64,000 nt of DNA from Insolitispirillum peregrinum (GTDB lineage: Bacteria > Pseudomonadota > Alphaproteobacteria > Rhodospirillales > Rhodospirillaceae), in NCBI RefSeq assembly GCF_900156605.1, contig NZ_FTOA01000003.1, positions 124,001-188,000 on the forward strand. Reading direction: 5' to 3'. Of this stretch, positions 49,157-56,740 are shown piece after piece; within the stretch, counting starts at the first letter, position 1; every line of letters starts with the position of its first letter. The translations under genes and the position numbers were made by a program. The notes beneath the pieces are model-generated. The model saw nothing but the letters and a program-made list of their open reading frames with translations, had not been told where the DNA came from and did no database searches.

Positions 49157-50344
49157 ATGCAGGAGTCATCCGGGGATGAGGGGAATGGTTCGGACAGCGT
49201 GACCGAGGTCACCTCGACCAGTTGGGGTGGCCGGATTATCGAGGCGCTGAAGGGGCTGGTGATCGGGCCGATCCTGATCATTCTGGCAGTTGTCCTGCTG
49301 TCGTGGAACGAAGGCCGGGCGGTGGATCGCGCCAAGGCTTTGGCCAGCGGGGCCGAGGCGGTGGTCAGTGTTGCTGCTGATCGGGTCGATCCGGCCAATG
49401 CTGGCCGTCTGGTTCACCTCAGCGGCTTGGCGACCACCCGTGATACCCTGCGCGATTCGGTGTTTGGCGTTGCGCGTCCGGGCGTCCTGCGGCTGGAGCG
49501 GCTGGTCGAGATGTACCAGTGGCACGAGGAAAGCTCGTCGGAAACGCACGAAAAGCTGGGGGGCCACAGCGAAACCATCACCACCTACCGCTATGCCAAG
49601 GGCTGGCATCAGGGGCTGATCAGTTCGGCCAGCTTCCATGCGCCCTCTGGTCATGCCAATCCGCCGGACATGCCGGTCAGCAGCCAGACATGGCAGGCGC
49701 AGACGGTGACGGTCGGGGCGTTCCGGTTGTCGGCCAGCCTGCGCTCGGCATTGACGATGGTTCATCCTTTGCCGCCGTCAGAAATCGGTCGGGCGCTGCC
49801 GGAACGGCTGGCCGGGCTGCCGCTGTCGGTGCGCGGTGACTGGCTGTATCTGGGCAAGAATCCGGAGTCACCGCAGATTGGCGATCTGCGGGTTCGGTTC
49901 AGCGAGGCCGAACCGGCGATGATTACCTTGATATCCCAACAATATGGCGACAGCTTTGTGCCGTTTGCCACCCCGACCGGCGAGGTCGAGCTGGTGCAGT
50001 ACGGGCAGGTCGAGGCCGCCTCGCTGTTTCGCACCGCCAATGATGACAATGCCCTGCTGACCTGGGGGCTACGTCTGGTCGGGCTGTTGGTGATGCTGTT
50101 CGGCTTCCGTGCCGGGATGGATATTCTCGAGGTTCTGGCGTCTGTGATCCCGCCGCTGGGAACGCTGGTCGATATCGGCGTCACCCTGTTGGCGCTGGTC
50201 ATGGCCCTGACCGGCAGTGTGTTGACCATCGCCATCGCCTGGCTGGCCTATCGGCCGTTGATTGGCGGGGCCTTGATCGTCTTGGCCATCCTGATTGCAG
50301 GGGGCTCGTGGCTGCTGCGGCAGCGTCGGCAGGCGTTGCAGTAG
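49157..50344 (+). CDS. TMEM43-family membrane protein
   Basis: A 395-residue protein with one N-terminal helix (about 31-52) and three to four C-terminal helices (about 300-390), enclosing a large beta-rich soluble domain. LVIGPILIILAVVLLSWNEGRAV and RLERLVEMYQWHEE match the bacterial TMEM43 (DUF1625) family. Eukaryotic TMEM43 is an inner-nuclear-membrane protein; the bacterial function is unknown. ATG 49157 is preceded by AAGAGGGGG. A small HdeA-like gene follows after 26 bp. Confidence 0.85.
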   Translation: MQESSGDEGNGSDSVTEVTSTSWGGRIIEALKGLVIGPILIILAVVLLSWNEGRAVDRAKALASGAEAVVSVAADRVDPANAGRLVHLSGLATTRDTLRDSVFGVARPGVLRLERLVEMYQWHEESSSETHEKLGGHSETITTYRYAKGWHQGLISSASFHAPSGHANPPDMPVSSQTWQAQTVTVGAFRLSASLRSALTMVHPLPPSEIGRALPERLAGLPLSVRGDWLYLGKNPESPQIGDLRVRFSEAEPAMITLISQQYGDSFVPFATPTGEVELVQYGQVEAASLFRTANDDNALLTWGLRLVGLLVMLFGFRAGMDILEVLASVIPPLGTLVDIGVTLLALVMALTGSVLTIAIAWLAYRPLIGGALIVLAILIAGGSWLLRQRRQALQ

Positions 50345-50370
50345 CCTGCCTTGGGGAAAGGGGACTGAGG

Positions 50371-50685
50371 ATGAAAAAGCTGTTTGCTGTGGGGGTGGTC
50401 TGTGGCGCGCTGATGTCGGCACCGGCACTGGCGGCACAGGATGAAAACATCGACTTTGGAAGCGCGACCTGTGGCGAGCTGTTGAGCGCCGCTGATACCG
50501 CCGGAGCCGATGACATGGCCGGAATGATGCTGTGGCTGGATGGTTATCTCAGTGGCGTGTCCGGGGACACAGTGCTGAACTGGAGCAACCTGAACACCTT
50601 CGTTGATCAGCTGGGAAGCTATTGCCAGTCCCACAAGTCGGCCAGGCTGCTGGATGCCGCCCGCAAGGTGGGGCTGGGCCAGTAA
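50371..50685 (+). CDS. HdeA/HdeB-like periplasmic protein
   Basis: A 104-residue protein with signal peptide (MKKLFAVGVVCGALMSAPALAA, 22 residues) and an HdeA-type helical domain: two conserved Cys (ATCGEL and SYCQSH) that would form a disulfide, and MMLWLDGYLSG between them. HdeA/B act as acid-stress chaperones in enterobacteria; in alphaproteobacteria the role is not established. It is likely co-transcribed with the TMEM43 gene. A good GGGGAAAGGGG site precedes the ATG. Confidence 0.85.
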   Translation: MKKLFAVGVVCGALMSAPALAAQDENIDFGSATCGELLSAADTAGADDMAGMMLWLDGYLSGVSGDTVLNWSNLNTFVDQLGSYCQSHKSARLLDAARKVGLGQ

Positions 50686-50705
50686 CGCGTCTTTGGTGCG
50701 ATTGC

Positions 50706-50743
50706 CGTCTGCCCGGTTTGGCCATCACCACACCGGGCAGACG
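50706..50743. terminator. bidirectional hairpin between convergent genes
   Basis: CGTCTGCCCGG/CCGGGCAGACG, an 11-bp perfect stem with 16-base loop between the ends of the HdeA-like gene and the convergent gene at 50752. There is no T-run, so it may act as an mRNA 3' stabiliser more than a terminator. Confidence 0.55.
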
Positions 50744-50751
50744 CTCTGCGC

Positions 50752-51561
50752 TTACTTCGCCAACTGCACCGAAACGGCCTGAGTGACTTCGACTTTCCCG
50801 CCCGCCTCTTCCAGTGTCTCAACCGTGGTTTTCCAGGTGACGACCAGCGAGCGGCCACGATAGCGGTTTTCCTGATCGATCAGTTGTTCCAGCGAGCTGT
50901 CCGGGTTCAGCACCATGTAGGATTTGGTTTCCCGTCCGACGGTCAGGTTCAGGTACAGGTAATCGCCCTGCTCGAAGCCTTCGAAAATGCCGGTGGTGGT
51001 GTGCAGCCCGCCCGCACTGTCCTTGGCTTTACCCTTGCCGCCGCTGCTGTTGCCCATCCGGCGGACGTATTCCTCGCTGGTTTGCAGCATTTCGGATTCG
51101 CGGGTGACGAATTCCTCGTCCGAGCGGGGGACGCTTTGCTTGTTGCTGTCCAGCCAGCGGAACATTTGATTGTTTTCGAAATAATAGCGGTTTTCTTCCC
51201 GCGAGACCGAGCCGCCCCGGATGTCCTGGGTGGTGATCACCTCATAGACGAATACCAGAGATCCCCCGTCATAGTAATAGTCCTGGATGTTGTCGCCGTG
51301 ATCATCGGGCATTGACATGGTCATCTTGCGGATGCCGCTGCCATCGCTCCAGGTGGTGACATGGATTTCGACCGGGGCACCGTCAACCGAAAACGTTTTC
51401 GATGCGGTCCGCATGCCATCAAGCGACTGGTTGACCTCGGCATAGACCTGCCGCTGATAGGCGGTCGGATCGGCGGCCGATGCCGGTGACACGGACACGG
51501 TACTGGCGGTGCCGATGGCGAGCCCGCCAAGAAGGACAAACATCAACGATGAACGGCGCAT
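50752..51561 (-). CDS. exported protein of unknown function
   Basis: A 269-residue protein with a clear signal peptide (cleaved near ASA, residue 29). The mature part is polar with a repeated beta-strand pattern (EIHVTTWSDGSGIRKMTMSM, YYYDGGSLVFVYEV, NRYYFENNQMFRW) and a Gly/Lys-rich loop (SSGGKGKAKDSAGG). No cysteine and no catalytic motif is visible. The MxxxYYYDGG-type strands recall small solute-binding or LolA-like folds but I cannot assign it. It is transcribed alone, divergently from the lectin gene at 51726. Confidence 0.75.
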   Translation of the reverse strand: MRRSSLMFVLLGGLAIGTASTVSVSPASAADPTAYQRQVYAEVNQSLDGMRTASKTFSVDGAPVEIHVTTWSDGSGIRKMTMSMPDDHGDNIQDYYYDGGSLVFVYEVITTQDIRGGSVSREENRYYFENNQMFRWLDSNKQSVPRSDEEFVTRESEMLQTSEEYVRRMGNSSGGKGKAKDSAGGLHTTTGIFEGFEQGDYLYLNLTVGRETKSYMVLNPDSSLEQLIDQENRYRGRSLVVTWKTTVETLEEAGGKVEVTQAVSVQLAK

Positions 51562-51725
51562 GACGGCAGACTTCCCCCTTGGAATGATCCTGATGCAACG
51601 GCTGAAGCGCGGGACACCTCCCGTATCCTTTCAGCGTGCCCAATCGGGGGATTTTTCATGAATATACGGCGGTAGACAAATGGTAAGAATATCCATGGTT
51701 CCTGAAATGTCTGGGGAGGCAAACC

Positions 51726-52886
51726 ATGAAGGCGGGATGGGGACTCGTGGTGGCCGGGATGCTGTGGGGAATGGCATCTCCGGCGATAGCCTATGATGTG
51801 CATGCCGGGCCGATCTGGAACACCGACGATGCCCGGCAAAAGTGCCCGGCGGTCTGTGCCGGTGCCCGGTGGGATGGTCGCTGGTCCAGTGATCAGGATG
51901 ATGTGGCGGTCTGTGGGACGACCACCGGTGAACCGGCCCGGGTCGGGGTGATCAGCAGCGATGCCGAAGCCGCCCGGGTCTGTCCGCAGGCGCTGGCGGC
52001 CGCAACATGGCAAGGGGCATGGGCGACGGTCTCACCGGGGGACTCGGTCTGCGGCTGTGTCCCTCCTCCGCTCTATGCCGGCAATGAACAGCCGTCACGG
52101 GCGGCGCGGATGATTCATCTGCACTACGAAGCCCCCGAAGCCGAGCTGTTCTATAACGAGGTCCGCATTGAGGCCTCGTATCCCGGCAGTTATTTTGCGG
52201 TCTGCGGCTTCCGGCACGGCTATTTTGGCCTGCAAGAGCTGTTTGACCACCGCAAGGTGGCGATCTTTTCGGTGTGGGAGCCTGACCATGGGCAGGACCC
52301 GACACAGGTTCCGCTGGCGGTGCGGACCGAGCCGGTGGCTCCCGGGGCCGGAGTGGATGTCCGGCGCTTTGGCAACGAAGGCACCGGGGGGCAGAGCTTC
52401 CTGAATTTTGACTGGCAGGTGGGGCAGACCTACCGCTTTCTGGTCGAGGCCCGCCATGACGGCGACCGCACCGCCTATACCGGCTTTGTCTATCTGCCGA
52501 CGGAACAGCGGTGGCAAAAGATGGTCACCTTCCGGGCGTTGGCTGAGAACGACCTGCTGCGCGATCCCTATTCCTTTGTCGAAGATTTCCGCGCCGACGG
52601 AACCAGTGCGCAACAAATTCACCGCGCCCGTTATGGCAATGGCTGGATGCGCGATACTGCCGGGCGCTGGCATCCGTTGACGCGGGCGGCTTTTACCGCC
52701 ATGGCTCCCAATGGCAATTTGCGCTCGGCGATTGATGCCGGTCAGCAGGGGGGCGATTTCTACCTGCAAACCGGGGCCGGAACCGTCAAAAGCCGGGGAC
52801 TGGGGCAGATCATTACCCTTGATGCGGTGCCGGGTCTGCTCCCCGAGGATGTGCGACGCTGGCGGGTGGGTGAAATTGGCAGATGA
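51726..52886 (+). CDS. secreted MVL-lectin/DUF3472 fusion protein
   Basis: A 386-residue exported protein: signal peptide (1-22, ending AIA), then two mannan-binding-lectin (MVL) modules (about 24-68 with AGPIWNTDDARQKCPAVC, and about 72-112 with the related EAARVCPQALAAATWQGAW), then a DUF3472-like domain (about 125-360) with GYFGLQEL, IFSVWEPDHG and TYRFLVEARHDGDRTAYTGFV. MVL binds Man-beta-4-GlcNAc cores; DUF3472 is unassigned but has an immunoglobulin or jelly-roll-like look. It may bind glycans outside the cell. AGGC...CC precedes the ATG weakly. It stands alone. Confidence 0.8.
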   Translation: MKAGWGLVVAGMLWGMASPAIAYDVHAGPIWNTDDARQKCPAVCAGARWDGRWSSDQDDVAVCGTTTGEPARVGVISSDAEAARVCPQALAAATWQGAWATVSPGDSVCGCVPPPLYAGNEQPSRAARMIHLHYEAPEAELFYNEVRIEASYPGSYFAVCGFRHGYFGLQELFDHRKVAIFSVWEPDHGQDPTQVPLAVRTEPVAPGAGVDVRRFGNEGTGGQSFLNFDWQVGQTYRFLVEARHDGDRTAYTGFVYLPTEQRWQKMVTFRALAENDLLRDPYSFVEDFRADGTSAQQIHRARYGNGWMRDTAGRWHPLTRAAFTAMAPNGNLRSAIDAGQQGGDFYLQTGAGTVKSRGLGQIITLDAVPGLLPEDVRRWRVGEIGR

Positions 52887-52980
52887 CCGGGGCTGTTGGC
52901 TGGCATACAGTCGGTACCCTTCCGCTTAAAGAATGCTTTATGCCGGAGGTGCGTGCTCCCCGTGTTCAGGACGTTCCATC

Positions 52981-53853
52981 ATGTTTTACCTGAGTATCGT
53001 CACCATCCTGTGGGCCTTTTCCTTTAGCCTGATCGAGGTCTATCTGGCCGGAAAGGTGGATGCCTACTTTGCGGTGCTGACCCGCAGTGTGCTGGCCGCC
53101 GCCCTGTTCCTGCCGCTGTTGCGCTGGCGCGACATTCCGTGGCGGATGGCGCTGGCGATGATGGCGGTCGGTGGTATCCAGTTGGGGGTAATGTACTTCT
53201 GTCTGTATCAGTCCTTTCTGTACCTGTCGGTGCCGGAAGTCCTGCTGTTCACCATCTTTACCCCGATCTACATCACCCTGCTGGATGACCTGTGGAACCG
53301 CCGCTTTAACCCGTGGTATCTGGTGACAGCGACGCTGGCGGTGATCGGAACCGGGGTGATCCGCCTGAATACCGTCAGCCATGATTTTCTGTCCGGCTTT
53401 CTGCTGGTGCAGGCTGCCAACCTGTGCTTTGCGGTCGGGTTGATCGTCTACAAGGGGCTGATGCAGCGCCAGAAGTCGGACCTGACCCACCAGTCGGTGT
53501 TTGCCTACTTTTATCTTGGCTCGATGATTGTCAGCCTGCTGGCCTTCCTGCTGATCGGCAACCCGGCCAAAATGCCGACCACCACCGTGCAGTGGGGGGT
53601 GCTGCTGTGGCTGGGCATCGGGGCGTCGGGGATTGGCTATTACCTGTGGAACAAGGGTGCCTGCATGGTCGATACCGGGGCGCTGGCGATCATGAACAAC
53701 ATGCATATTCCCGCCGGTTTGCTGGTCAACCTGCTGATCTGGAACCGCGATGTTTCACTGGGGCGTCTGGGGCTGGGCGGCGCGATTTTGCTGGCCTCGC
53801 TGCTGTTTAACGAACTGTGGGTACGCCCGCGTCAGCAACAGTCTCCGGCATAA
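52981..53853 (+). CDS. EamA/DMT-family transporter
   Basis: A 290-residue inner-membrane protein with ten helices in two EamA repeats (about 2-138 and 150-285). IVTILWAFSFSLIEVYLAG at the start and WLGIGASGIGYYLWNKGA in the second repeat are typical; NNMHIPAGLLVNLLIWNRD is characteristic of the carboxylate/amino acid (CarO-like) branch. It exports or imports small metabolites; substrate unknown. ATG 52981 follows CAGGACG. Confidence 0.9.
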   Translation: MFYLSIVTILWAFSFSLIEVYLAGKVDAYFAVLTRSVLAAALFLPLLRWRDIPWRMALAMMAVGGIQLGVMYFCLYQSFLYLSVPEVLLFTIFTPIYITLLDDLWNRRFNPWYLVTATLAVIGTGVIRLNTVSHDFLSGFLLVQAANLCFAVGLIVYKGLMQRQKSDLTHQSVFAYFYLGSMIVSLLAFLLIGNPAKMPTTTVQWGVLLWLGIGASGIGYYLWNKGACMVDTGALAIMNNMHIPAGLLVNLLIWNRDVSLGRLGLGGAILLASLLFNELWVRPRQQQSPA

Positions 53854-53873
53854 AAAATGGCCGCTATCAAGCT

Positions 53874-53940
53874 ATTAGAGCATTTTCCGTTCTCTCTGGA
53901 TCACTTCAAATGCTCTAATGTCTTGTATTTTAAGCAAATC
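53874..53940. repeat. intergenic palindromic repeat, type D, copy 2
   Basis: ATTAGAGCATTT...AAATGCTCTAAT hairpin (53874-53919) followed by TCTTGTATTTTAAGCAAAT. It is the inverted counterpart of 870-936, flanking words included. It may also end the EamA transcript, being 20 bp after its stop. Confidence 0.7.
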
Positions 53941-54403
53941 ATGCGGGGCTTGAAATCATATACAGGGCAATAAGTTAGCTCTGTTTGGTGGCACTTGCAG
54001 GGAATGCGGCGTTGTGGGCTGGGAGCCACATAAGAGCATTGGAAAAGCAAACGAGGTCGTACTGTAGCGCGCCGATTGCAAGGGGGGCTGGCTTATTTGT
54101 GGTCGTCATAGCCCGTTCTCTCGCCCTATAGAACTAAGGCCTCGCCTGCAGGTACGATGGATGTCGGCTTGCGACCCAGAGCCACCGGATAAATGTTCAC
54201 GGCCTTGCTGCTAGGTCCTAATAAAGCACCAGCAACTTGGTGCCATAAAGAGGGGGCAGTTCTGCGATTCTACGCAGTCATAGCTCTTGCGAGTGGCGTA
54301 ATAAAATTAAAGTCAGACGCCACAAGGATTTATCGGTAAGGTGCTGTATTTGTTCGATGTCTCCGAAAGTGAGTCGAGTTTATCGAGAATCTTCCAACTA
54401 CTG
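53941..54403. other. A+T-richer region without recognised genes
   Basis: About 460 bp with lower G+C than the surrounding chromosome. A 45-codon frame on the minus strand (about 53973-54110) has no ribosome site or known similarity. No repeat or RNA was identified. The drop in G+C starts here and continues through the two unknown genes that follow, so it is probably the left flank of an acquired segment. Confidence 0.45.
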
Positions 54404-55039
54404 CTATTTAGGCTCTGATTCGCTCTGTCCACTAGCTTCATGGTCCGCACTCAGTGCGCGGGCCTTATTCTCAGTCTCGATCCGCTTCAAACCTTCCGGC
54501 TGAACCACATCAATCAAAACCCCTATATTTTCAAAACTATCCTTCTGTTGGCTAAGTTTTTTTTGGGCCTCCTTGGTGATCTTGAGTTCTGGGTTAGTGA
54601 AAAGTAAGAGATGAACGTGGAATGTTGGGCTTCTACTTGAATTGGCAGCATGGTTATCAATCATATCAGCAGAAACTGTTTTCCCGCTTTTTACGTCAAT
54701 TCTTACATTAATCTTTCCGGTATTAGTGTCGCTACCCAGAAATTTTAGTTTCTCTGGTTCGATCCCAGTCATTGTGCCGACTAATTCTTTTACTTCTTCA
54801 GAACTTCCTACCACGTCAATGTCATGTCCGCCGTCTGGGGAATTGGTGACTGATGGTCTCGTGACTTCTAAAGTTGCGGTATGCAGAGCGCGCGTTGATA
54901 GCGCGGAAAGACATCTATGCTCTGCCTTTCTTGCAATGTCAGCAGTCGCCACAGCTGAGACGGGGGCGATAACCGGGGTCTTGGTGACTGGAGTATTCTC
55001 TGGAGTCCCACCGATTTCAGTTGAACACATTTCTATCAC
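54404..55039 (-). CDS. unknown protein, second gene of an A+T-rich module
   Basis: A 211-residue soluble protein. The N-terminal 60 residues are rich in Thr, Val, Pro and Ala and look flexible; residues about 60-200 are alpha/beta (SPDGGHDIDVVGSSEEVKELV, INVRIDVKSGKTVSADMIDN, FHVHLLLFTNPELKITKEAQ). No catalytic or membrane motif is recognised. The start is GTG 55039, overlapping the stop of the upstream gene by the usual four bases (GTGA), or ATG 55030. Codon use and G+C differ from the flanking genes, as in its partner. Function unknown; the module should be considered with accessory or defence functions. Confidence 0.65.
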   Translation of the reverse strand: MIEMCSTEIGGTPENTPVTKTPVIAPVSAVATADIARKAEHRCLSALSTRALHTATLEVTRPSVTNSPDGGHDIDVVGSSEEVKELVGTMTGIEPEKLKFLGSDTNTGKINVRIDVKSGKTVSADMIDNHAANSSRSPTFHVHLLLFTNPELKITKEAQKKLSQQKDSFENIGVLIDVVQPEGLKRIETENKARALSADHEASGQSESEPK

Positions 55040-55509
55040 CCTAGCTTCAGAATTGCACCAGGCTCGGTGACGTACTTTGCCTGCATCTCACTAAAAATAT
55101 CAATGAGGCTGATAAGAATCCGAAACTTTGCAATGGCTACTGATGTAGGATCCAATTCCCTCTGGCTAGGAAGGTTATTAAATAAAGTAAGATTTGAGTC
55201 TTTCGGCTGGGAAAATGGCGTATCAGCCTCTGAATTTAGCAACTTGTACTCATGAATGAGTAAATTGTTGAATATGATTCTCAGCCAATTGATGATTTTG
55301 GGGACGTCATCCCTAGCAAAGTAATCAATCTCAAAAAAATCTTCTTTGGCACCATCATAATAAATATTGCGTTTCTGAGAAGGAAATTTTTCTCTAATAG
55401 TATTCAGAGTTGACAGGGGGATTTGCTCACACCTCGCAGTGCGCATACCCTCTTCGACCAAATCATCGCCATTACGTTGATAAATCACCAAGTTTAAACT
55501 TGTAGACAT
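55036..55509 (-). CDS. unknown protein, first gene of an A+T-rich module
   Basis: A 157-residue soluble protein beginning MSTSLNLVIYQRNGDDLVEEG. It appears alpha-helical in its C-terminal half (INWLRIIFNNLLIHEYKLL, AIAKFRILISLIDIFSEMQ). A segment KRNIYYDGAKEDFFEIDYFARDD could be a small beta unit. No known domain is recognised. It is translationally coupled to the gene at 54404 (4-bp overlap). G+C is roughly 40-45 percent by eye, far below the neighbours. An IS remnant lies 100 bp upstream. Confidence 0.65.
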   Translation of the reverse strand: MSTSLNLVIYQRNGDDLVEEGMRTARCEQIPLSTLNTIREKFPSQKRNIYYDGAKEDFFEIDYFARDDVPKIINWLRIIFNNLLIHEYKLLNSEADTPFSQPKDSNLTLFNNLPSQRELDPTSVAIAKFRILISLIDIFSEMQAKYVTEPGAILKLG

Positions 55510-55612
55510 TTACACTCCACGTCCGTCAGTAAGCTGACTAGTACGTATATATAGTATATGCAAGAGTTCTAGATTCCTAGAAGGAAAAACGTTGATCAAG
55601 CCGGAAGTAGTT

Positions 55613-55854
55613 CTAGACGGCGTTGACATTCATCGGGTCCAGATAAATGCTCTGACGAGACACAATAGGGAAAGAAACGCCCTTGGGGTCTGATCGTAGC
55701 GTGTTGCAATCCGCCGGAAGTGCTTGATTTTTAGGAAGAAGCGTTCGACGAGGTTGCGCTCGCAGTAGAGGGCGGGTAATCCTCCCCTTTTTAATGGGGT
55801 GCTGCAGTAGAGTTATCCGGGCCCGTGGGAATCCTGAATGTCAACGCCGTCTAG
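55613..55854 (-). mobile_element. internally deleted IS5-family element (MITE-like)
   Basis: A 242-bp element with perfect 19-bp terminal inverted repeats, CTAGACGGCGTTGACATTC at 55613-55631 and its complement at 55836-55854. The CTAG at both outer ends may be a 4-bp target duplication, as used by IS5/IS427-type elements. Inside, the minus strand encodes only the last 45-47 codons of a transposase whose stop lies in the terminal repeat; the rest has been deleted. It cannot move alone but could be mobilised by a full copy elsewhere. It forms the right border of the A+T-rich module. Confidence 0.8.
55630..55770 (-). pseudogene. C-terminal fragment of IS5-family transposase
   Basis: About 46 codons reading YCERNLVERFFLKIKHF, RRIATRYD, then FLSLLCLVRAFIWTR and a stop. 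This is the C-terminal part of an IS5/IS427-type DDE transposase, including the catalytic Glu in NLVERFF. No start codon or N-terminal part is present. Confidence 0.85.
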
Positions 55855-55865
55855 CCATGGTGAAA

Positions 55866-55904
55866 TAAAAAAGGCGCCCGTTCGTGAGGGAAACGAACGG
55901 GCGT
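55866..55904 (-). terminator. intrinsic terminator for the EF-hand gene
   Basis: On the minus strand, ACGCCCGTTCGT pairs with ACGAACGGGCG, loop TTCCCTC, followed by CCTTTTTT. It lies 170 bp downstream of the EF-hand gene, and the stretch between holds no gene. Confidence 0.85.
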
Positions 55905-56075
55905 TTGAGTTGGGTGTGAATAGGAACAGAAGTTACAAGAGAGAGGTGAGTGGGAGGGATCCTCCCCCGACCGGCACGGTTGGGGGAGGCAGGCGGATCA
56001 TGACAAAGCCGGGATATGCCCTGTCATGGGGTGGAAATCATTCTCGTAACCTTGCGGTTACTCGGGATTTGCGGG

Positions 56076-56621
56076 TTAACGCTTCGGCGGCGGGCCACCG
56101 GGCATCGGCATTGCTTCCAGTTCGTCCAGCGAGATCAGGCCGTCGCCGTTTTTGTCCAGCGCCTCGAAACGGTGGCGTTCGGCGTCGTGGAACTCTTCGC
56201 GGCTGACGATGCCGTCGCCGTTGCGGTCCATTGCCTTGAACATCTCGTCCTGACGACCTTCCTTCGGGCCCCGGCCGCCATCCGGCGGCGGGCCTTTGGG
56301 GCCACTCCGGTCATCGGGGCCACGGCCAGACGGCGGGGCTCCCTCGCCACCCCTTGGCATGTCGGGCGGGGCGGCCTTGAATTCATCGAGACTGAGGTCG
56401 CCACTGTGGTCGCTGTCGATCTGGTCAAAGCGGGCGTCAAAATGCTGGCGCAGTTCGTCGCGGGAAATCATCTGGTCGCCGTTGCGGTCAAACATTGCCA
56501 TCATCGCTGGCGCCATCGACGGCGGGCGATCTTCGGCGGCAACACTCAGGCTGCCTGCAACGGTCAGCATCACCACGCCCAGTGCCGTCAGGGTCGCGCC
56601 CCATACCGTTGTCCGATGCAT
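56076..56621 (-). CDS. exported EF-hand calcium-binding protein
   Basis: A 181-residue protein with a signal peptide (MHRTTVWGATLTALG...VAA, 29 residues) and four canonical EF-hand loops: DRNGDQMISRDE (about 45), DSDHSGDLSLDE (about 69), DRNGDGIVSREE (about 131) and DKNGDGLISLDE (about 155). A Pro/Gly-rich linker (about 82-120) separates the two pairs. It should bind calcium in the periplasm. ATG 56621 has AGGAG eight bases upstream. It is divergent from the PepSY-regulator-kinase operon with a 119-bp shared promoter region, so it may be a target of that system. Confidence 0.92.
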   Translation of the reverse strand: MHRTTVWGATLTALGVVMLTVAGSLSVAAEDRPPSMAPAMMAMFDRNGDQMISRDELRQHFDARFDQIDSDHSGDLSLDEFKAAPPDMPRGGEGAPPSGRGPDDRSGPKGPPPDGGRGPKEGRQDEMFKAMDRNGDGIVSREEFHDAERHRFEALDKNGDGLISLDELEAMPMPGGPPPKR

Positions 56622-56690
56622 CGTTTGTGCTCCTGTGCTGCTCCGCTGAACTGATGACGCCAACACTAGCCATCGCAACCTGAACGGACT

Positions 56691-56734
56691 CTGAAGCAGA
56701 AATTCAGATACCATTCAGCAAAATCAGCTATAAC
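56691..56734 (+). promoter_or_regulatory. regulator-like direct repeats and promoter of the PepSY operon
   Basis: ATTCAG occurs at 56702 and 56713 and AATCAG at 56722, a roughly 11-bp period typical of OmpR/PhoP-family boxes, with CTGAA in the opposite sense at 56691. TATAAC (56729-56734) is a good -10 element only six bases before the ATG at 56741, so transcription may start at or next to the ATG. The pair of genes on both sides may share this control. Confidence 0.5.
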
Positions 56735-56740
56735 AATCCG

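Noticed and set aside
53973-54110. Short minus-strand frame in the A+T-rich gap
   Set aside because: No ribosome site, no similarity and only about 45 codons; too weak to call a gene.
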